NCBI RefSeq assembly: GCF_009848685.1
Contig: NZ_WXTX01000008.1
Location: forward strand, 62,001-126,000
DNA: 64,000 nucleotides
DNA from: Andreprevotia sp. IGB-42
GTDB lineage: Bacteria > Pseudomonadota > Gammaproteobacteria > Burkholderiales > Chitinibacteraceae
Direction of reading: 5' to 3'
Shown here: positions 29,414 through 40,357 of the stretch, piece after piece
How the letters are laid out: each line of letters starts with the position of its first letter
Position numbering within the stretch: position 1 is the stretch's first letter
The notes under the pieces: model-generated
Database searches by the model: none
The model's input: only the letters and a program-made list of their open reading frames with translations
Told to the model about the DNA's origin: nothing
Translations under genes and position numbers: made by a program

Positions 29414-30994
29414 TTACGGGTAGTACCAGAACAGCGAATAGCCGGTGGAGCGGAGCTCACCCAGATCCAGCTGCAGGAATGCGTGCACTTCATCGCCAGC
29501 CGGGAACTGGGTGCGGCCGCGCTCGGTGGGCACCAGGTAATCACGTGCGGTGAATACCTTCTTGGCAACCACCTGCTCGCGTTCATCGGTGAGCGTGAGC
29601 TCCAGCATCGGCAACGCCTGATCGTACGGCGCCAGGTTACGTACGCTGGCGGTGAGCTGGATCATGCGGTCGTGGCCGGGTACGAAGGTCAGCTCGGAAT
29701 AATCGGAGCGCAACAGCTCGGCATGGGTGGGCAACGGCAGGCTGCAGCCTGCTGCTGTGCATACGCGCTGGTAATGCGTGCGCAGCCACGGCAACTGCGT
29801 GGAGAACTCGGTGCGGTACACATACGCCAGTTGCAGCAGCAGCGCAGCCAGTGCCAGCGCAATCAGCGGCACCCATGCCCAGCGCCACAGCGAGCGGGGC
29901 GGCGGTGGGGTCAGCAGTGCTTCGTCTTCCAGGCTGCGGATGGGTTGGTAGCGTGGCGGGCGTTCGTCGCTGCCGTCATCCGGCCAGCGGGAAACAGGGG
30001 ACGCGTCGAGGGTTTCGTCGTCGTCTTCTTCCGCATCAGCGGCGGGGGCGGCCGTGGATGCCATGTCGGTAGCGGTTTGCGCTGCGGCTTCCGGTTCGAC
30101 GTCGGGTTCCAGATCGAATTCAACCACATCGCCGTCGTTTTCGATGACCTCGGCCGCCGTTGCAAGTACCGGCTTTTCTTCGCGGGCAGCAAGGTTCTGC
30201 GGTACTGCTGCGGGCAGCGGGGCTGTGACAGATGATGTGGATGCGATGGCTGCGTGCTCAGACACGGCGACGGGTGTCTCCACCGGGTCGTGCGCGGTGG
30301 CCATTTCGACACTTGTTGTTGCCATGGCGGGCGACGGCGTGGGGCCCGGTCGTGCAGTGGCTGGTGATTCAGTCGCATCAGCTGGCTTGCTGGCCGGTGC
30401 GGCAACTGGCGCGGGTGCGGTGATCCGTTCGCTTGTGGCTGCTGTAACGGTTGCTTGTGTGGCGGCTGTGGCAGCGCGTGCTGTGACTGTGGCATCGGGC
30501 ACTGGCGCTGCAACGGCAGCGGGCGCCGCCGGTGCAGGGGCGGGAGCCGCAACAGGCGTGCTGGCCGCAGGAGCAGGGACTTTTGGCGTTGCAACTGGCA
30601 CGGTGGTTGCGGTGCTGCCAGCTTTGGGCTGAGCAGCGGGGGCATCCACTGTACGCGCCGCCGGTGCCGTTATCGTTGCCGCAGGAGCAGGAGCAGTGCG
30701 TGTTGCAGCGGCCGCTGCTGGCGGGCTTACACTGGCCTGCGGTGCTGGTGCTGGTGCTGGTGCTGGTGCTGGTGCTGGTGCTGGTGCTGGTGCTGGTGCT
30801 GGTGCTGGTGCTGGTGCTGGTGCTGGTGCTGGTGCTGGTGCTTCGGGCGCAGGTGCCGCCTGTTCGACGCAATCGAGTGCATTGAAGACGAATGCGCATT
30901 TGCCGCAACGCACCTTGCCCCGATGCGCGGCGAGTTGCGTATCGGTGACCTTGAAGGCGGTCTGGCAGTTGGGGCAACGGGTGACGAGCGGCAT
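29414..30994 (-). CDS. DUF3426 zinc-ribbon membrane protein with a long Ala-Pro repeat (526 aa)
   Basis: The N-terminus is an MJ0042-type zinc ribbon with CxxC pairs at C7/C10 and C30/C33. Residues about 45-240 are a low-complexity Ala/Pro/Val/Thr stretch that includes a 17-fold Ala-Pro run encoded by a perfect hexanucleotide repeat (30738-30842). One membrane helix follows (about 370-390, 'WVPLIALALAALLLQLAYVY'), then a DUF3426 domain with 'FLQLDLGELRSTGYSLFWYYP'. The gene normally lies next to prmA in betaproteobacteria, as here. Function unknown; a periplasmic-facing scaffold is possible. Confidence 0.75.
   Translation of the reverse strand: MPLVTRCPNCQTAFKVTDTQLAAHRGKVRCGKCAFVFNALDCVEQAAPAPEAPAPAPAPAPAPAPAPAPAPAPAPAPAPAPAPAPQASVSPPAAAAATRTAPAPAATITAPAARTVDAPAAQPKAGSTATTVPVATPKVPAPAASTPVAAPAPAPAAPAAVAAPVPDATVTARAATAATQATVTAATSERITAPAPVAAPASKPADATESPATARPGPTPSPAMATTSVEMATAHDPVETPVAVSEHAAIASTSSVTAPLPAAVPQNLAAREEKPVLATAAEVIENDGDVVEFDLEPDVEPEAAAQTATDMASTAAPAADAEEDDDETLDASPVSRWPDDGSDERPPRYQPIRSLEDEALLTPPPPRSLWRWAWVPLIALALAALLLQLAYVYRTEFSTQLPWLRTHYQRVCTAAGCSLPLPTHAELLRSDYSELTFVPGHDRMIQLTASVRNLAPYDQALPMLELTLTDEREQVVAKKVFTARDYLVPTERGRTQFPAGDEVHAFLQLDLGELRSTGYSLFWYYP
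30738..30842. repeat. Hexanucleotide tandem repeat (CTGGTG)n inside the DUF3426 gene
   Basis: About 17 consecutive, essentially perfect copies of CTGGTG occur, encoding (AP)n on the minus strand. Because the unit is six bases, copy-number changes keep the reading frame and only lengthen or shorten the Ala-Pro rod. Such perfect runs arise and vary by replication slippage. Confidence 0.9.
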
Positions 30995-31131
30995 GCGGCG
31001 ATTCTAGACGATTTCGCCGCGGCGCTTGTATGCCCGGCAGATAAAATCGCGACTGCTTGCGTGCATTGCAACAATCGCCGCAGGCGACGTGCAGCCACAC
31101 AACAGGCCGGCCATGGCTGGGCGCTGCGGCA

Positions 31132-32022
31132 TCAGGCGCGTTTGCTGCCGGACAGGCATACCCAGCCGTCTTCCTCGGCCTTGGGTGCAAAATCGAACCA
31201 CTGGCCGTAAATGGCAAAGATGTCGTCCGCTTGTTCTGACAGGATGCCCGACAGCGCGATACGTCCGCCTGCCTTCACGCGGCTGGCCAGCATGGGGGCC
31301 AGTGCCTTGAGCGGATTGGTCAGGATATTGGCCACCACCACATCGTATTCGCCTGCTGGCAGTTCATCGGGCAGGAAGAAATCGATGGCAACGTGGTTCT
31401 GTTCGGCATTTTGCCGGCTGGCCACCATGGCTTGCGGGTCGATATCTACACCATGCGTGGCCCCTGCGCCCACCTTGCGTGCAGCAATGGCAAGGATGCC
31501 CGAGCCGCAACCGTAGTCGAGCAGCGTTTCGCCACCGGCGATATGGGCATCCAGCCATTTCAGGCACAGCCGCGTGGTGGGATGGCTGCCGGTACCGAAC
31601 GCCAGGCCCGGGTCGAGCGCGATATTGATGGCTTCGGCATCCGGCGCATCGTGCCAGGTGGGGGTGATCCACAGCCGCTTGGAAATCGGGATGGGGTCGA
31701 ATTGCGATTGGGTGAGCCGTACCCAGTCCTGGTCTTCCACGGTGACAAGCTCGAACTGCGGCACGGCAATGCCCACGGCGTTGGCGGCGGCGGCCATCGT
31801 CAGCGCGGCATCCATGTCCTCGCCCAGGTGGGCCACGACGATGCTGTGATCCCACATCTGGTCGACGGGTTCGCCCGGTTCGCCAAAAATGGGTTTCTCG
31901 TCTGCGGTGCCGACTGCTGCGTCTTCGATGCTGACCGACAGTACCCCCAGGTCAAACAGCGCGTCTGACAGGGCTTCGGCGTGTCTGGAATCAGTGGTGA
32001 TACGCAATTCGGTCCAGGGCAT
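31132..32022 (-). CDS. prmA: Ribosomal protein L11 methyltransferase
   Basis: The SAM motif 'LLDYGCGSGILAIAARKVGAGATHGVDIDPQA' and the substrate-binding 'NILTNPLKALAPMLASRVKAGG' are typical of PrmA, as are the N-terminal 'PWTELRITTDSRHAEALSDALFDLGVLSVSIED' substrate domain and total length (296 aa). It methylates lysines and the N-terminus of L11 on the ribosome. ATG 32022 lies after CTGGAAACCC. It is followed on the same strand by the DUF3426 gene. Confidence 0.95.
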   Translation of the reverse strand: MPWTELRITTDSRHAEALSDALFDLGVLSVSIEDAAVGTADEKPIFGEPGEPVDQMWDHSIVVAHLGEDMDAALTMAAAANAVGIAVPQFELVTVEDQDWVRLTQSQFDPIPISKRLWITPTWHDAPDAEAINIALDPGLAFGTGSHPTTRLCLKWLDAHIAGGETLLDYGCGSGILAIAARKVGAGATHGVDIDPQAMVASRQNAEQNHVAIDFFLPDELPAGEYDVVVANILTNPLKALAPMLASRVKAGGRIALSGILSEQADDIFAIYGQWFDFAPKAEEDGWVCLSGSKRA

Positions 32023-32160
32023 GGCGGGGTTTCCAGATTAAACGCCGCCATTGTCGCACAGCCCCGCGCCATGCTGGCAGCCGATGCGCTGCCGGTGGTG
32101 CCGTGGGTAAGCAAACAGGCCGCTTGCGGCGGCCCGTTGCAATGCCTGGCACGACTGCGC

Positions 32161-32973
32161 CTAGCGCAGCAGCGACAGCACCTGGCTGGCGGATGCATTG
32201 GCCTGCGCCCGTGTGGCAAGGTCCGCCTGGTTGCGGATCTGCGACTGGATCAGCGTGGACGATGCGCTGGCGTAATCGGTATCGCCGATCCGGCTTTTGG
32301 CGGCAGAGAGGTTCTCGTTGGTGGTCAGCAGGTTGTTGCTGGCCGCTTCCAGCCGCTTGCTGACCGCACCCAGATCGCCACGTGTGCGGCCAATGGCCGT
32401 GAGGTCGGTATCGAGCGAAGTCAGTGCGCTGCTGGCCGAGGTAGTGCTGGAGAGATTCAGCGTGCCGCTGGCACCGGCCAGCTTGTCCAGCCCGCCTGCC
32501 TGCACTGCAATGGTGTCATTGGCGTTGGCACCGGCCTGGAAGCTGAAAGTGCTGCCCTGGAAAAGCGGCTGGCCATTGAATTGCGCGGTTTTCAGGATGT
32601 CTTGGCTCGATTGCGACAGGCTGTCCGATTCGGCCTGCAACGCTGCGCGGTCTTCATTGGTCAGCGTGCTGTTGCCTGCGGCCACGGCCAGCTCGCGCTG
32701 GCGCTGGCTGTTGTCGGTTACCTGCGATAACGCGCCATCGGCTACCTGGACCAGCGAAACGCCGTCAGACAGATTGCGCACCGCCTGGCCGTTGCCGGCG
32801 ATCTGCGCGGCAAATTGCTCGATGATGGCCGAACCGGCTGCATCGTCGGCAGCGCTGTTGACGCGCTTGCCGCTGGAGAGCTGGTTGAGCGTGCGGGCTT
32901 GGGTATCCGTGTTGCGGGTGCTGGCAACGCTGGAGAACGTGTTGCCGGAGTTGCTTCCAATGGCGGGCAGCAT
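32161..32973 (-). CDS. Orphan flagellin-family protein (270 aa)
   Basis: 'LNQLSSGKRVNSAADDAAGSAIIEQFAAQI' and the 'QVADGALSQVTDNSQRQRELAVAAGNSTLTNEDRAALQAES' region match flagellin D0/D1 N-terminal helices, and 'LTAIGRTRGDLGAVSKRLEAASNNLLTTNENLSAAKSRIGDTDYA' the C-terminal helices. The variable middle is only about 60 residues, so this is a minimal flagellin. It lies alone between prmA and accC, far from other flagellar genes in this window. It could be a minor filament subunit or a secreted protein. Confidence 0.85.
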   Translation of the reverse strand: MLPAIGSNSGNTFSSVASTRNTDTQARTLNQLSSGKRVNSAADDAAGSAIIEQFAAQIAGNGQAVRNLSDGVSLVQVADGALSQVTDNSQRQRELAVAAGNSTLTNEDRAALQAESDSLSQSSQDILKTAQFNGQPLFQGSTFSFQAGANANDTIAVQAGGLDKLAGASGTLNLSSTTSASSALTSLDTDLTAIGRTRGDLGAVSKRLEAASNNLLTTNENLSAAKSRIGDTDYASASSTLIQSQIRNQADLATRAQANASASQVLSLLR

Positions 32974-33176
32974 GGCGACCTCCGTGCCTGGTGCGTATAG
33001 CTGTACAGACTGTCAGCTTACGGCCAGAGTTTCCATGGCGGCCATGTTGGGCGATGAATGGTAGAGGTGAAAGGCCCGCCAAGCGGGCGGAATGGCGCTG
33101 GCGGCGACGCCTGTAGCCTGGCAGCCATCTCCCCGCACCCGTAGTCCGGGTCCTGTAGCCCGGCGCCCGTAAAAAG

Positions 33177-33208
33177 CAGAAAGCCACGACATGCGTCGTG
33201 GCTTTCTG
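33177..33208. terminator. Terminator after accC
   Basis: CAGAAAGCCACGAC and its complement surround ATGC, with A- and T-rich flanks (CGTAAAAAG on one side). A perfect 14-bp arm makes it strong in both directions; it ends accC on the minus strand. Confidence 0.8.
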
Positions 33209-33242
33209 TGTGGTACTGGAGGCGATCGGTGATGCAGGTCGG

Positions 33243-34613
33243 TCAGTTGCCCAGCGCTTCCAGCACGGTACGGATTTCCGGCATGCGCTGTTCCAGGTAA
33301 TGGATGCTGGTGCCGCCCTTGATGAACTCGCTATCGAGCAGCAATTGCTGGTGCAGCGGGATGTTGGTGCGGATGCCCTGCACCACCATCTCGGACAGCG
33401 CAATGCGCATGCGCGCCATCGCCTGCTCGCGGGTATCGCCGTAGGTGATGATCTTGCCGATCATCGAATCGTAGTTGGGCGGTACGAAGTAGCCCTGGTA
33501 CACGTGCGAATCCACGCGCACACCCGGGCCACCCGGCGTGTGATAGGTGGTGATGCGGCCCGGGCTCGGCACGAACTTGAGCGGGTCTTCGGCGTTGATG
33601 CGGCATTCCATCGCATGGCCACGCAGCTTCACATCCTTCTGCGTGTATTGCAGCGGCAGGCCGGCGGCAACGCGGATCTGTTCCTGCACGATGTCGATGC
33701 CGGTGATCATTTCGGTCACCGGATGTTCCACCTGCACGCGCGTGTTCATCTCGATGAAATAGAACTCGCCGTTTTCGAACAGGAACTCGAACGTACCGGC
33801 ACCCCGGTAGTTGATGTCGCGGCATGCACGTGCGCACGCTTCGCCGATCTTCTTGCGCTGGGCATCGGTAATGCCCGGTGCCGGGGCTTCTTCGATCACT
33901 TTCTGGTGGCGGCGCTGCATCGAGCAATCGCGCTCGCCCAGGTAGATGGCGCTGCCATGCTGGTCGGCCAGGATCTGGATTTCGATGTGGCGCGGGTTCT
34001 GCAGGTACTTTTCCATGTACACGGTGGGGTTGCCGAAAGCGGCGCCGGCTTCCGACTGGGTCATCTCGACCGAGCGCAGCAGCTCTTCCTCTTGGTGTAC
34101 CACGCGCATGCCGCGGCCACCGCCGCCGCCCGCAGCCTTGATGATGACCGGGTAGCCCACCTTGCGGCCGATGGCCAGCATCTCTTTCGGATCATCCGGC
34201 AGTGCGCCATCGGAGCCGGGTACGCACGGCACGCCGGCGGCCTTCATGGCGTCCTTGGCGGATACCTTGTCGCCCATCAGGCGGATCGATTCGGGGCGCG
34301 GGCCGATGAAGGCAAAGCCCGATTCTTCCACGCGCTGCGCGAAATCGGCGTTCTCCGACAAGAAGCCATAGCCGGGGTGGATGGCATTGGCGTTGGTGAC
34401 TTCGGCGGCTGAAATCAGCGCGGCCATGTTCAGGTAGCTTTGCGGCGACGGATTGGGGCCGATGCACACCGATTCGTCAGCCAGCTTCACGTATTTTGCT
34501 TCGCGGTCGATCTCGGAATGGACCACCACGGTCTTGATGCCCATCTCGCGGCACGCGCGCAATACACGCAGCGCGATCTCTCCACGATTGGCAATAAGGA
34601 TTTTTTCAAACAT
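33243..34613 (-). CDS. accC: Biotin carboxylase subunit of acetyl-CoA carboxylase
   Basis: The glycine-rich ATP loop '[16 protein letters not shown]' (about residues 155-170), '[18 protein letters not shown]' and '[23 protein letters not shown]' are all present, and the length of 456 aa is standard. It carboxylates the biotin on AccB using bicarbonate and ATP, the first step of fatty acid synthesis. accB lies 70 bp upstream on the same strand, the usual accBC operon. A strong terminator follows. Confidence 0.97.
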   Translation of the reverse strand: MFEKILIANRGEIALRVLRACREMGIKTVVVHSEIDREAKYVKLADESVCIGPNPSPQSYLNMAALISAAEVTNANAIHPGYGFLSENADFAQRVEESGFAFIGPRPESIRLMGDKVSAKDAMKAAGVPCVPGSDGALPDDPKEMLAIGRKVGYPVIIKAAGGGGGRGMRVVHQEEELLRSVEMTQSEAGAAFGNPTVYMEKYLQNPRHIEIQILADQHGSAIYLGERDCSMQRRHQKVIEEAPAPGITDAQRKKIGEACARACRDINYRGAGTFEFLFENGEFYFIEMNTRVQVEHPVTEMITGIDIVQEQIRVAAGLPLQYTQKDVKLRGHAMECRINAEDPLKFVPSPGRITTYHTPGGPGVRVDSHVYQGYFVPPNYDSMIGKIITYGDTREQAMARMRIALSEMVVQGIRTNIPLHQQLLLDSEFIKGGTSIHYLEQRMPEIRTVLEALGN

Positions 34614-34683
34614 GTCTGTTAATGCCTGTGAGGGGTGGGAAGCGGCGCGGGATGGTGCACATCACGCCGGCAGCCGCACGGAA

Positions 34684-35145
34684 TTAACCAATAACAAACA
34701 GCGGTTCGCCGTATTCGACCGGCTGGCCGTTCTCGACCAGGATGGCCTTGATCACGCCGGCGTGGTCGGCTTCGATTTCGTTCAGCAGCTTCATCGCCTC
34801 GATGATGCACAGCGTATCGCCGACATTGACCGACTGGCCCACTTCGACGAAGTTTTTCGCATCCGGGCTCGGCGCGCGGTAGTAGGTGCCGACCATCGGG
34901 GATTTGACGACAAAGCCTTCCGGCACGGCGCTGGCGGCCGGCAGCTCGGCGGCGGATGCCACGGCGGCAGCGGGCGCTGCGGCAGGCGCGGCAAACTGCA
35001 TTGGCGCTTGCTGGTAATAGGTGGGGGCGGCGTTCTGATTGACGCGGGTGATGCGGACTTTTTCTTCGCCCTCGGTCACTTCCAGTTCGGCAATGCCGGA
35101 CTCTTCGACCAGGTCGATCAATTTCTTGAGTTTACGCAGATCCAT
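34684..35145 (-). CDS. accB: Biotin carboxyl carrier protein (BCCP)
   Basis: The biotinylation motif [14 protein letters not shown] lies with its lysine at residue 119 (34 residues from the end), matching E. coli AccB. An Ala/Pro-rich linker (about 50-80) and the N-terminal '[32 protein letters not shown]' domain are typical. It carries carboxybiotin between AccC and the carboxyltransferase. aroQ ends 58 bp upstream, so aroQ-accB-accC form one unit as in many betaproteobacteria. Confidence 0.97.
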   Translation of the reverse strand: MDLRKLKKLIDLVEESGIAELEVTEGEEKVRITRVNQNAAPTYYQQAPMQFAAPAAAPAAAVASAAELPAASAVPEGFVVKSPMVGTYYRAPSPDAKNFVEVGQSVNVGDTLCIIEAMKLLNEIEADHAGVIKAILVENGQPVEYGEPLFVIG

Positions 35146-35203
35146 ACGGCAATCCTCCGGGGTATTTTGATGGTGCTGAATTTATCGGGAAGACGGCGCC
35201 CGA

Positions 35204-35653
35204 TCAGGGCGCCTTGTGGCTGAGCGCGAACGAGAGGGCGTATTCATAGCCCCTGGGGCCCAGGCCGCAGATCACGCCAACGGCGAGATCGGAAAAGAAC
35301 GAGTGATGCCGGAACGGTTCCCGTGCATGCACATTGGATAGATGGACTTCGACGAACGGCTTTTTGACCGCGGCCAGCGCATCGCGCAGCGCCACACTGG
35401 TGTGGGTGAACGCAGCAGGATTGATGACGATGAAGTCGGTTTGATCGGTGACCGTGGCGTGGATGCGCTCGATCAGCTCATATTCGCGATTGGATTGAAA
35501 AACCTCGACATGCGCGCCAGCAGCCTGGCCTTGCGCGATCAAACGGCTATTGATGGCGTCGAGCGTATCGGCGCCGTAATGCTGTGGCTCGCGCAGGCCC
35601 AAAAGATTGAGATTGGGGCCGTGCAACACCAGGATAGTGCGGGTGCCAGACAT
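35204..35653 (-). CDS. aroQ: 3-dehydroquinate dehydratase, type II
   Basis: The conserved blocks '[19 protein letters not shown]', '[18 protein letters not shown]' and '[20 protein letters not shown]' include the catalytic tyrosine and histidine of the type II enzymes. It dehydrates 3-dehydroquinate in the shikimate pathway. Length 149 aa is normal. It starts the aroQ-accB-accC unit; a 230-bp gap to the divergent queA holds their promoters. Confidence 0.97.
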   Translation of the reverse strand: MSGTRTILVLHGPNLNLLGLREPQHYGADTLDAINSRLIAQGQAAGAHVEVFQSNREYELIERIHATVTDQTDFIVINPAAFTHTSVALRDALAAVKKPFVEVHLSNVHAREPFRHHSFFSDLAVGVICGLGPRGYEYALSFALSHKAP

Positions 35654-35884
35654 TGCTCACCTCTCGTTATCGTCTCCTGTAATCGGCCGGAGTTTGCCGC
35701 CGCCTTGTCGGCGTTGTCCAGCAATTTCGGCGAAAATCACGGCAAAATGCCGCTAAAACGGATGTTTGAAAATGCGCCTTTGCCAAGTATTTCGGGCGTT
35801 CGCGCAAGGATGCGCTGATATACTCCGCAGATTCTGGATACGAGTGATTCTCGCGCTTTTTGGCGCGCGCTTCCCGCTTTTGAC

Positions 35885-36910
35885 ATGCAAGTTGCCGACT
35901 TCGACTATTTCCTCCCCGACCATCTGATCGCCCAGTTCCCGCCCGAGGTGCGCGGCGCCAGCCGCCTGCTGCACGTTGATGGTGCAACGCTCAGCGATGG
36001 CTTCTTCCGCGAACTGCCCGCTCATCTGCAGCCAGGCGATCTGCTGGTGTTCAACGATACCAGGGTGATCAAGGCCCGGCTGTTTGGCGAAAAGGCCAGC
36101 GGCGGCAAGATCGAGGTGCTGGTGGAGCGGGTACTGGATGAACACCGCGCGCTCGCCCACGTGCGTGCGAGCAAATCGCCCAAGCCGGGCATGGTGCTGA
36201 ACTTTGCCGGTGGCTACCGCGCCACCATGCTGGAGCGCCGCGGTGATCTGTTCCTGCTGGAATTCGCCGGAGAACAGCATGTGCTGGATATCCTCGATGC
36301 AGCCGGGCAATTGCCGCTGCCGCCGTACATCACGCATACGCCGGACGACGAAGACGCCAAGCGTTACCAGACCATCTACGCGCGTGACCCGGGCGCGGTG
36401 GCGGCGCCCACCGCCGGCCTGCACTTTACCGATGAGCTGCTGGCAGCGTTGCAGCGCATGGGCGTGAACACCGCTTTCCTCACGCTGCATGTGGGGGCGG
36501 GCACCTTCCAGCCGGTGCGCGTGGACGATATTGCCGAACACGTGATGCACCACGAGCGCTACGCGATTCCGCCGGCCACCGTGGCCGCCGTGCAGGCCGC
36601 CAAGGCGGCGGGCGGGCGGGTGATTGCGGTGGGCACCACCAGCCTGCGCGCGCTGGAGGCCGCATCGCAAAACGGCCTGCTGGCCGAGCCCGAAGGCGAT
36701 ACCGATATCTTCATCACGCCCGGCTACCAATTCCGCGCAGTGGATCGGCTGATCACCAATTTCCACCTGCCCAAATCGACGCTGTTGATGCTGGTATCGG
36801 CATTTGCCGGCTACGACACCATGCGTGCGGCGTATGCGCATGCGGTGCAGAACGAATACCGCTTTTTCAGCTATGGCGATGCGATGCTGCTGGAGCCGGC
36901 TGCGCGCTGA
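35885..36910 (+). CDS. queA: tRNA preQ1(34) S-adenosylmethionine ribosyltransferase-isomerase
   Basis: The QueA signatures are all present: '[16 protein letters not shown]', '[16 protein letters not shown]', '[17 protein letters not shown]' and '[32 protein letters not shown]', over 341 aa. It makes epoxyqueuosine in the anticodon of certain tRNAs. The partner Tgt is encoded at 39148-40260, as expected from the pathway, with a LysR/oxidoreductase pair in between. Confidence 0.97.
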   Translation: MQVADFDYFLPDHLIAQFPPEVRGASRLLHVDGATLSDGFFRELPAHLQPGDLLVFNDTRVIKARLFGEKASGGKIEVLVERVLDEHRALAHVRASKSPKPGMVLNFAGGYRATMLERRGDLFLLEFAGEQHVLDILDAAGQLPLPPYITHTPDDEDAKRYQTIYARDPGAVAAPTAGLHFTDELLAALQRMGVNTAFLTLHVGAGTFQPVRVDDIAEHVMHHERYAIPPATVAAVQAAKAAGGRVIAVGTTSLRALEAASQNGLLAEPEGDTDIFITPGYQFRAVDRLITNFHLPKSTLLMLVSAFAGYDTMRAAYAHAVQNEYRFFSYGDAMLLEPAAR

Positions 36911-36939
36911 CGCTGCCGTGACCGTGTGCCGGGCGTGCC

Positions 36940-37854
36940 TCAGCCCGCATCGCGGCTTAGCGCTGCCGGCAGCGCTGCAACCAGTGCATCGATCAGCACG
37001 CGCATGCGCGACGGCAGGTGGCGGTTTTGCGGCCATACCGCGTGCATGGGAATGCTGAAGTCGGGCAGTTCTTCAAACAGCGGGATCAACTGGCCGCTTT
37101 GCAGCTCGCCGCGGATCAGCCAGCGCGGCATCCATACTAGGCCCATGCCGGCCAGCCCGGCGTCGCGTATCGCTTCGATGTCGTTCAGGTTGATGCGGCT
37201 GGCTGTCTTCACCTCGACCTGGCCTTTGTCTGGCGTATTGAAGCGCCACGGCACCACCAGCCCGGCGCGGGTATAGCTGACGCTGGTGTGCTGCGCCAGA
37301 TCGGTCAGCGTGTGCGGCCGGCCGTGCCGCGCCAGGTAATCGGCATTGCCGCACACCACCATGAATTGCGCACCCACCTTGCGCGCGGTCAGGCCAGCGC
37401 TGTCGGCCAGCTCGCCGCTGCGTATCGCCAGGTCGATGCCATCTTCGACCAGATTGACGCGCTGGTCGCTGTACAGCACCTCCAGCGTGAGCTGCGGGTA
37501 ACGCTGTGCCAGCGTCAGCAGGATGGGCGTTACGCAGCGGCGCCCAAACAGCACCGGCATGCTGATGCGCAGCCTCCCGGCCGGTTCGCGCTGGCCATCA
37601 TCCAGTGCGGCTTCCGCAGCTTCCAGTTCGGCCAGTGCACGCACGCAGTGCGTGTAGTAGGCGTTGCCATCTTCGGTGAGGCGCTGGCTGCGGGTGGTGC
37701 GCTGGAACAGCCTGGTGCCCAGCCGGCTTTCCAGCCGCGCGATGCTTTTGCCCACCGCGGAGCGCGACAGGTTGAGGCGTTCTGCAGCCAGCGCAAAACT
37801 GCCAGCGTCCACCGCTTCCACAAATGCGGCAATGCCGCTCAGGCGATCAGTCAT
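36940..37854 (-). CDS. LysR-type transcriptional regulator (304 aa)
   Basis: An N-terminal helix-turn-helix 'FVEAVDAGSFALAAERLNLSRSAVGKSIARLESRLGTRLFQRTTRS' (about 12-58) and a C-terminal effector domain ('RINLNDIEAIRDAGLAGMGLVWMPRWL') match LysR regulators. It is divergent from the alcohol dehydrogenase-like gene at 37984, with about 130 bp between, so it most likely controls that gene. The effector is unknown. Confidence 0.93.
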   Translation of the reverse strand: MTDRLSGIAAFVEAVDAGSFALAAERLNLSRSAVGKSIARLESRLGTRLFQRTTRSQRLTEDGNAYYTHCVRALAELEAAEAALDDGQREPAGRLRISMPVLFGRRCVTPILLTLAQRYPQLTLEVLYSDQRVNLVEDGIDLAIRSGELADSAGLTARKVGAQFMVVCGNADYLARHGRPHTLTDLAQHTSVSYTRAGLVVPWRFNTPDKGQVEVKTASRINLNDIEAIRDAGLAGMGLVWMPRWLIRGELQSGQLIPLFEELPDFSIPMHAVWPQNRHLPSRMRVLIDALVAALPAALSRDAG

Positions 37855-37983
37855 GATGGCTCCGCCTATTGGCGAAAATAACGCTACTTATATCGGAAAA
37901 TATGCCGCCACTGGCGAATAAATATCGCGTTTATGCTGGCTTCGTCAGCCCGGTAACGGGCATCAACACCAGTGAGGACGATC

Positions 37984-38997
37984 ATGGCAAAGACGATGCA
38001 GCGGTGGGTAATGAAGGATTTCGGCGCGCAATACCTGGCGCTCGAGGAAGTAGCGGTGCCGCAGCCCGGCCCGGGCGAGGTTCTGGTGAAGGTGGCTGCG
38101 GCCGGTATCAATTACCGCGACAAGATGATGGTCGAGAATGGCATGGGCATGCCGCTTGAATGGCCGTTCACCCCGGGCTCGGACATGGCCGGCGCCGTGG
38201 TGGAAACCGGCCGCGGTGTGAGCCGCGCCGAGGTGGGCGACCGCGTGATCAGCACCTTCTGGCATGGCTGGACCGACGGGCCGGCGCCGCGGTTGCTAGC
38301 CGCACAGGGTGGGCCCTTGCCCGGCGTTTTCGCCGAATATGTGGTGCTGCCCGAGGACGACGTGGTGCAGGTGCCGTCAACGCTGAATGATATCGAAGCC
38401 AGCACGCTGACTTGCGCCGGCCTCACTGCGTGGTTTGCACTGGTGGAAACCGGCCATGTGTACGCCGGCCAGACGGTGGTGGTGCAGGGCACCGGTGGCG
38501 TGGCGCTGTTTGCGGTGCAACTGGCTGCCGCGCATGGCGCCAGGGTGATCGTGACCTCCAGCAGTGACGACAAGCTGGCTGCGGCGCGCAAGCTGGGCGC
38601 CGCGCATGGCATCAACCGCAATACGCATGCGGACTGGGCGGCCGAGGTGCAGCGGCTGACCGGCGGCTATGGCGCCGATCATGTGATCGAGCTGGCTGGC
38701 GGGGGCAATATCGCGCTGTCGCTGGCGGCGCTGGCCAAGGGCGGGCGCATTTCGGTGGTGGGCGTACTGGACGAAACAGAAATAGGCGGTACGTCGATCC
38801 CCTTCCTGCAGAAACGGCCGACCGTGCAGGGCATCGGCGTTGGCCACCGGCGCGCGCTGGAAGATCTGGTGCGTGCGGTGGACCAGATCGGCCTCAAGCC
38901 GGTGATCGACAGCACTTACGCATTTGCCGAGTTGCCGCAGGCACTGGCGCACCAGGCGCAGGGGGGCTTAGGCAAGATCGTGCTGCGCGTGGGCTGA
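37984..38997 (+). CDS. Zinc-type alcohol dehydrogenase-like NAD(P)-dependent oxidoreductase (337 aa)
   Basis: The MDR fold is clear: 'LALEEVAVPQPGPGEVLVKVAAAGINYRD' at the N-terminus, the nucleotide-binding 'VVVQGTGGVALFAVQLAAAHGARVIVTSSSDDKLAAARKLGAAHGIN' and a C-terminal 'SLAALAKGGRISVVGV'. No clear zinc-binding cysteine cluster is present, so it is closer to quinone oxidoreductase-like members. ATG 37984 follows GAGGACG, a better ribosome site than the upstream GTG 37972. It is divergent from the LysR gene at 36940-37854. Confidence 0.9.
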   Translation: MAKTMQRWVMKDFGAQYLALEEVAVPQPGPGEVLVKVAAAGINYRDKMMVENGMGMPLEWPFTPGSDMAGAVVETGRGVSRAEVGDRVISTFWHGWTDGPAPRLLAAQGGPLPGVFAEYVVLPEDDVVQVPSTLNDIEASTLTCAGLTAWFALVETGHVYAGQTVVVQGTGGVALFAVQLAAAHGARVIVTSSSDDKLAAARKLGAAHGINRNTHADWAAEVQRLTGGYGADHVIELAGGGNIALSLAALAKGGRISVVGVLDETEIGGTSIPFLQKRPTVQGIGVGHRRALEDLVRAVDQIGLKPVIDSTYAFAELPQALAHQAQGGLGKIVLRVG

Positions 38998-40260
<1,263 letters not shown>

Positions 40261-40294
40261 TCGTTGCACCTGCTGGTTACGCCGAGTGCTGACG

Positions 40295-40323
40295 AAAAAA
40301 CGGGCAGCCAGGCTGCCCGTTTT
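40295..40323. terminator. Bidirectional terminator after tgt
   Basis: A-run, ACGGGCAGCC, short loop, GGCTGCCCGT and T-run form a strong hairpin between the converging tgt and glycine-zipper genes. Confidence 0.85.
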
Positions 40324-40357
40324 CAATCCGGCTGATGCCGCCGCTCACTGCGTGCGT

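Noticed and set aside
30738-30842. CRISPR array or minisatellite at the hexanucleotide repeat
   Set aside because: The unit is 6 bp without spacers, inside a coding frame, so it is a simple sequence repeat.
30455-31210. Plus-strand frame with a (CW)n run opposite the DUF3426 gene
   Set aside because: The Cys-Trp run is just the other strand of the hexanucleotide repeat; the minus-strand frame has the zinc ribbon and membrane helix.
35753-37036. Long minus-strand frames opposite queA, tgt and secD
   Set aside because: They lie over genes of certain identity and show shadow composition; no independent evidence supports them.
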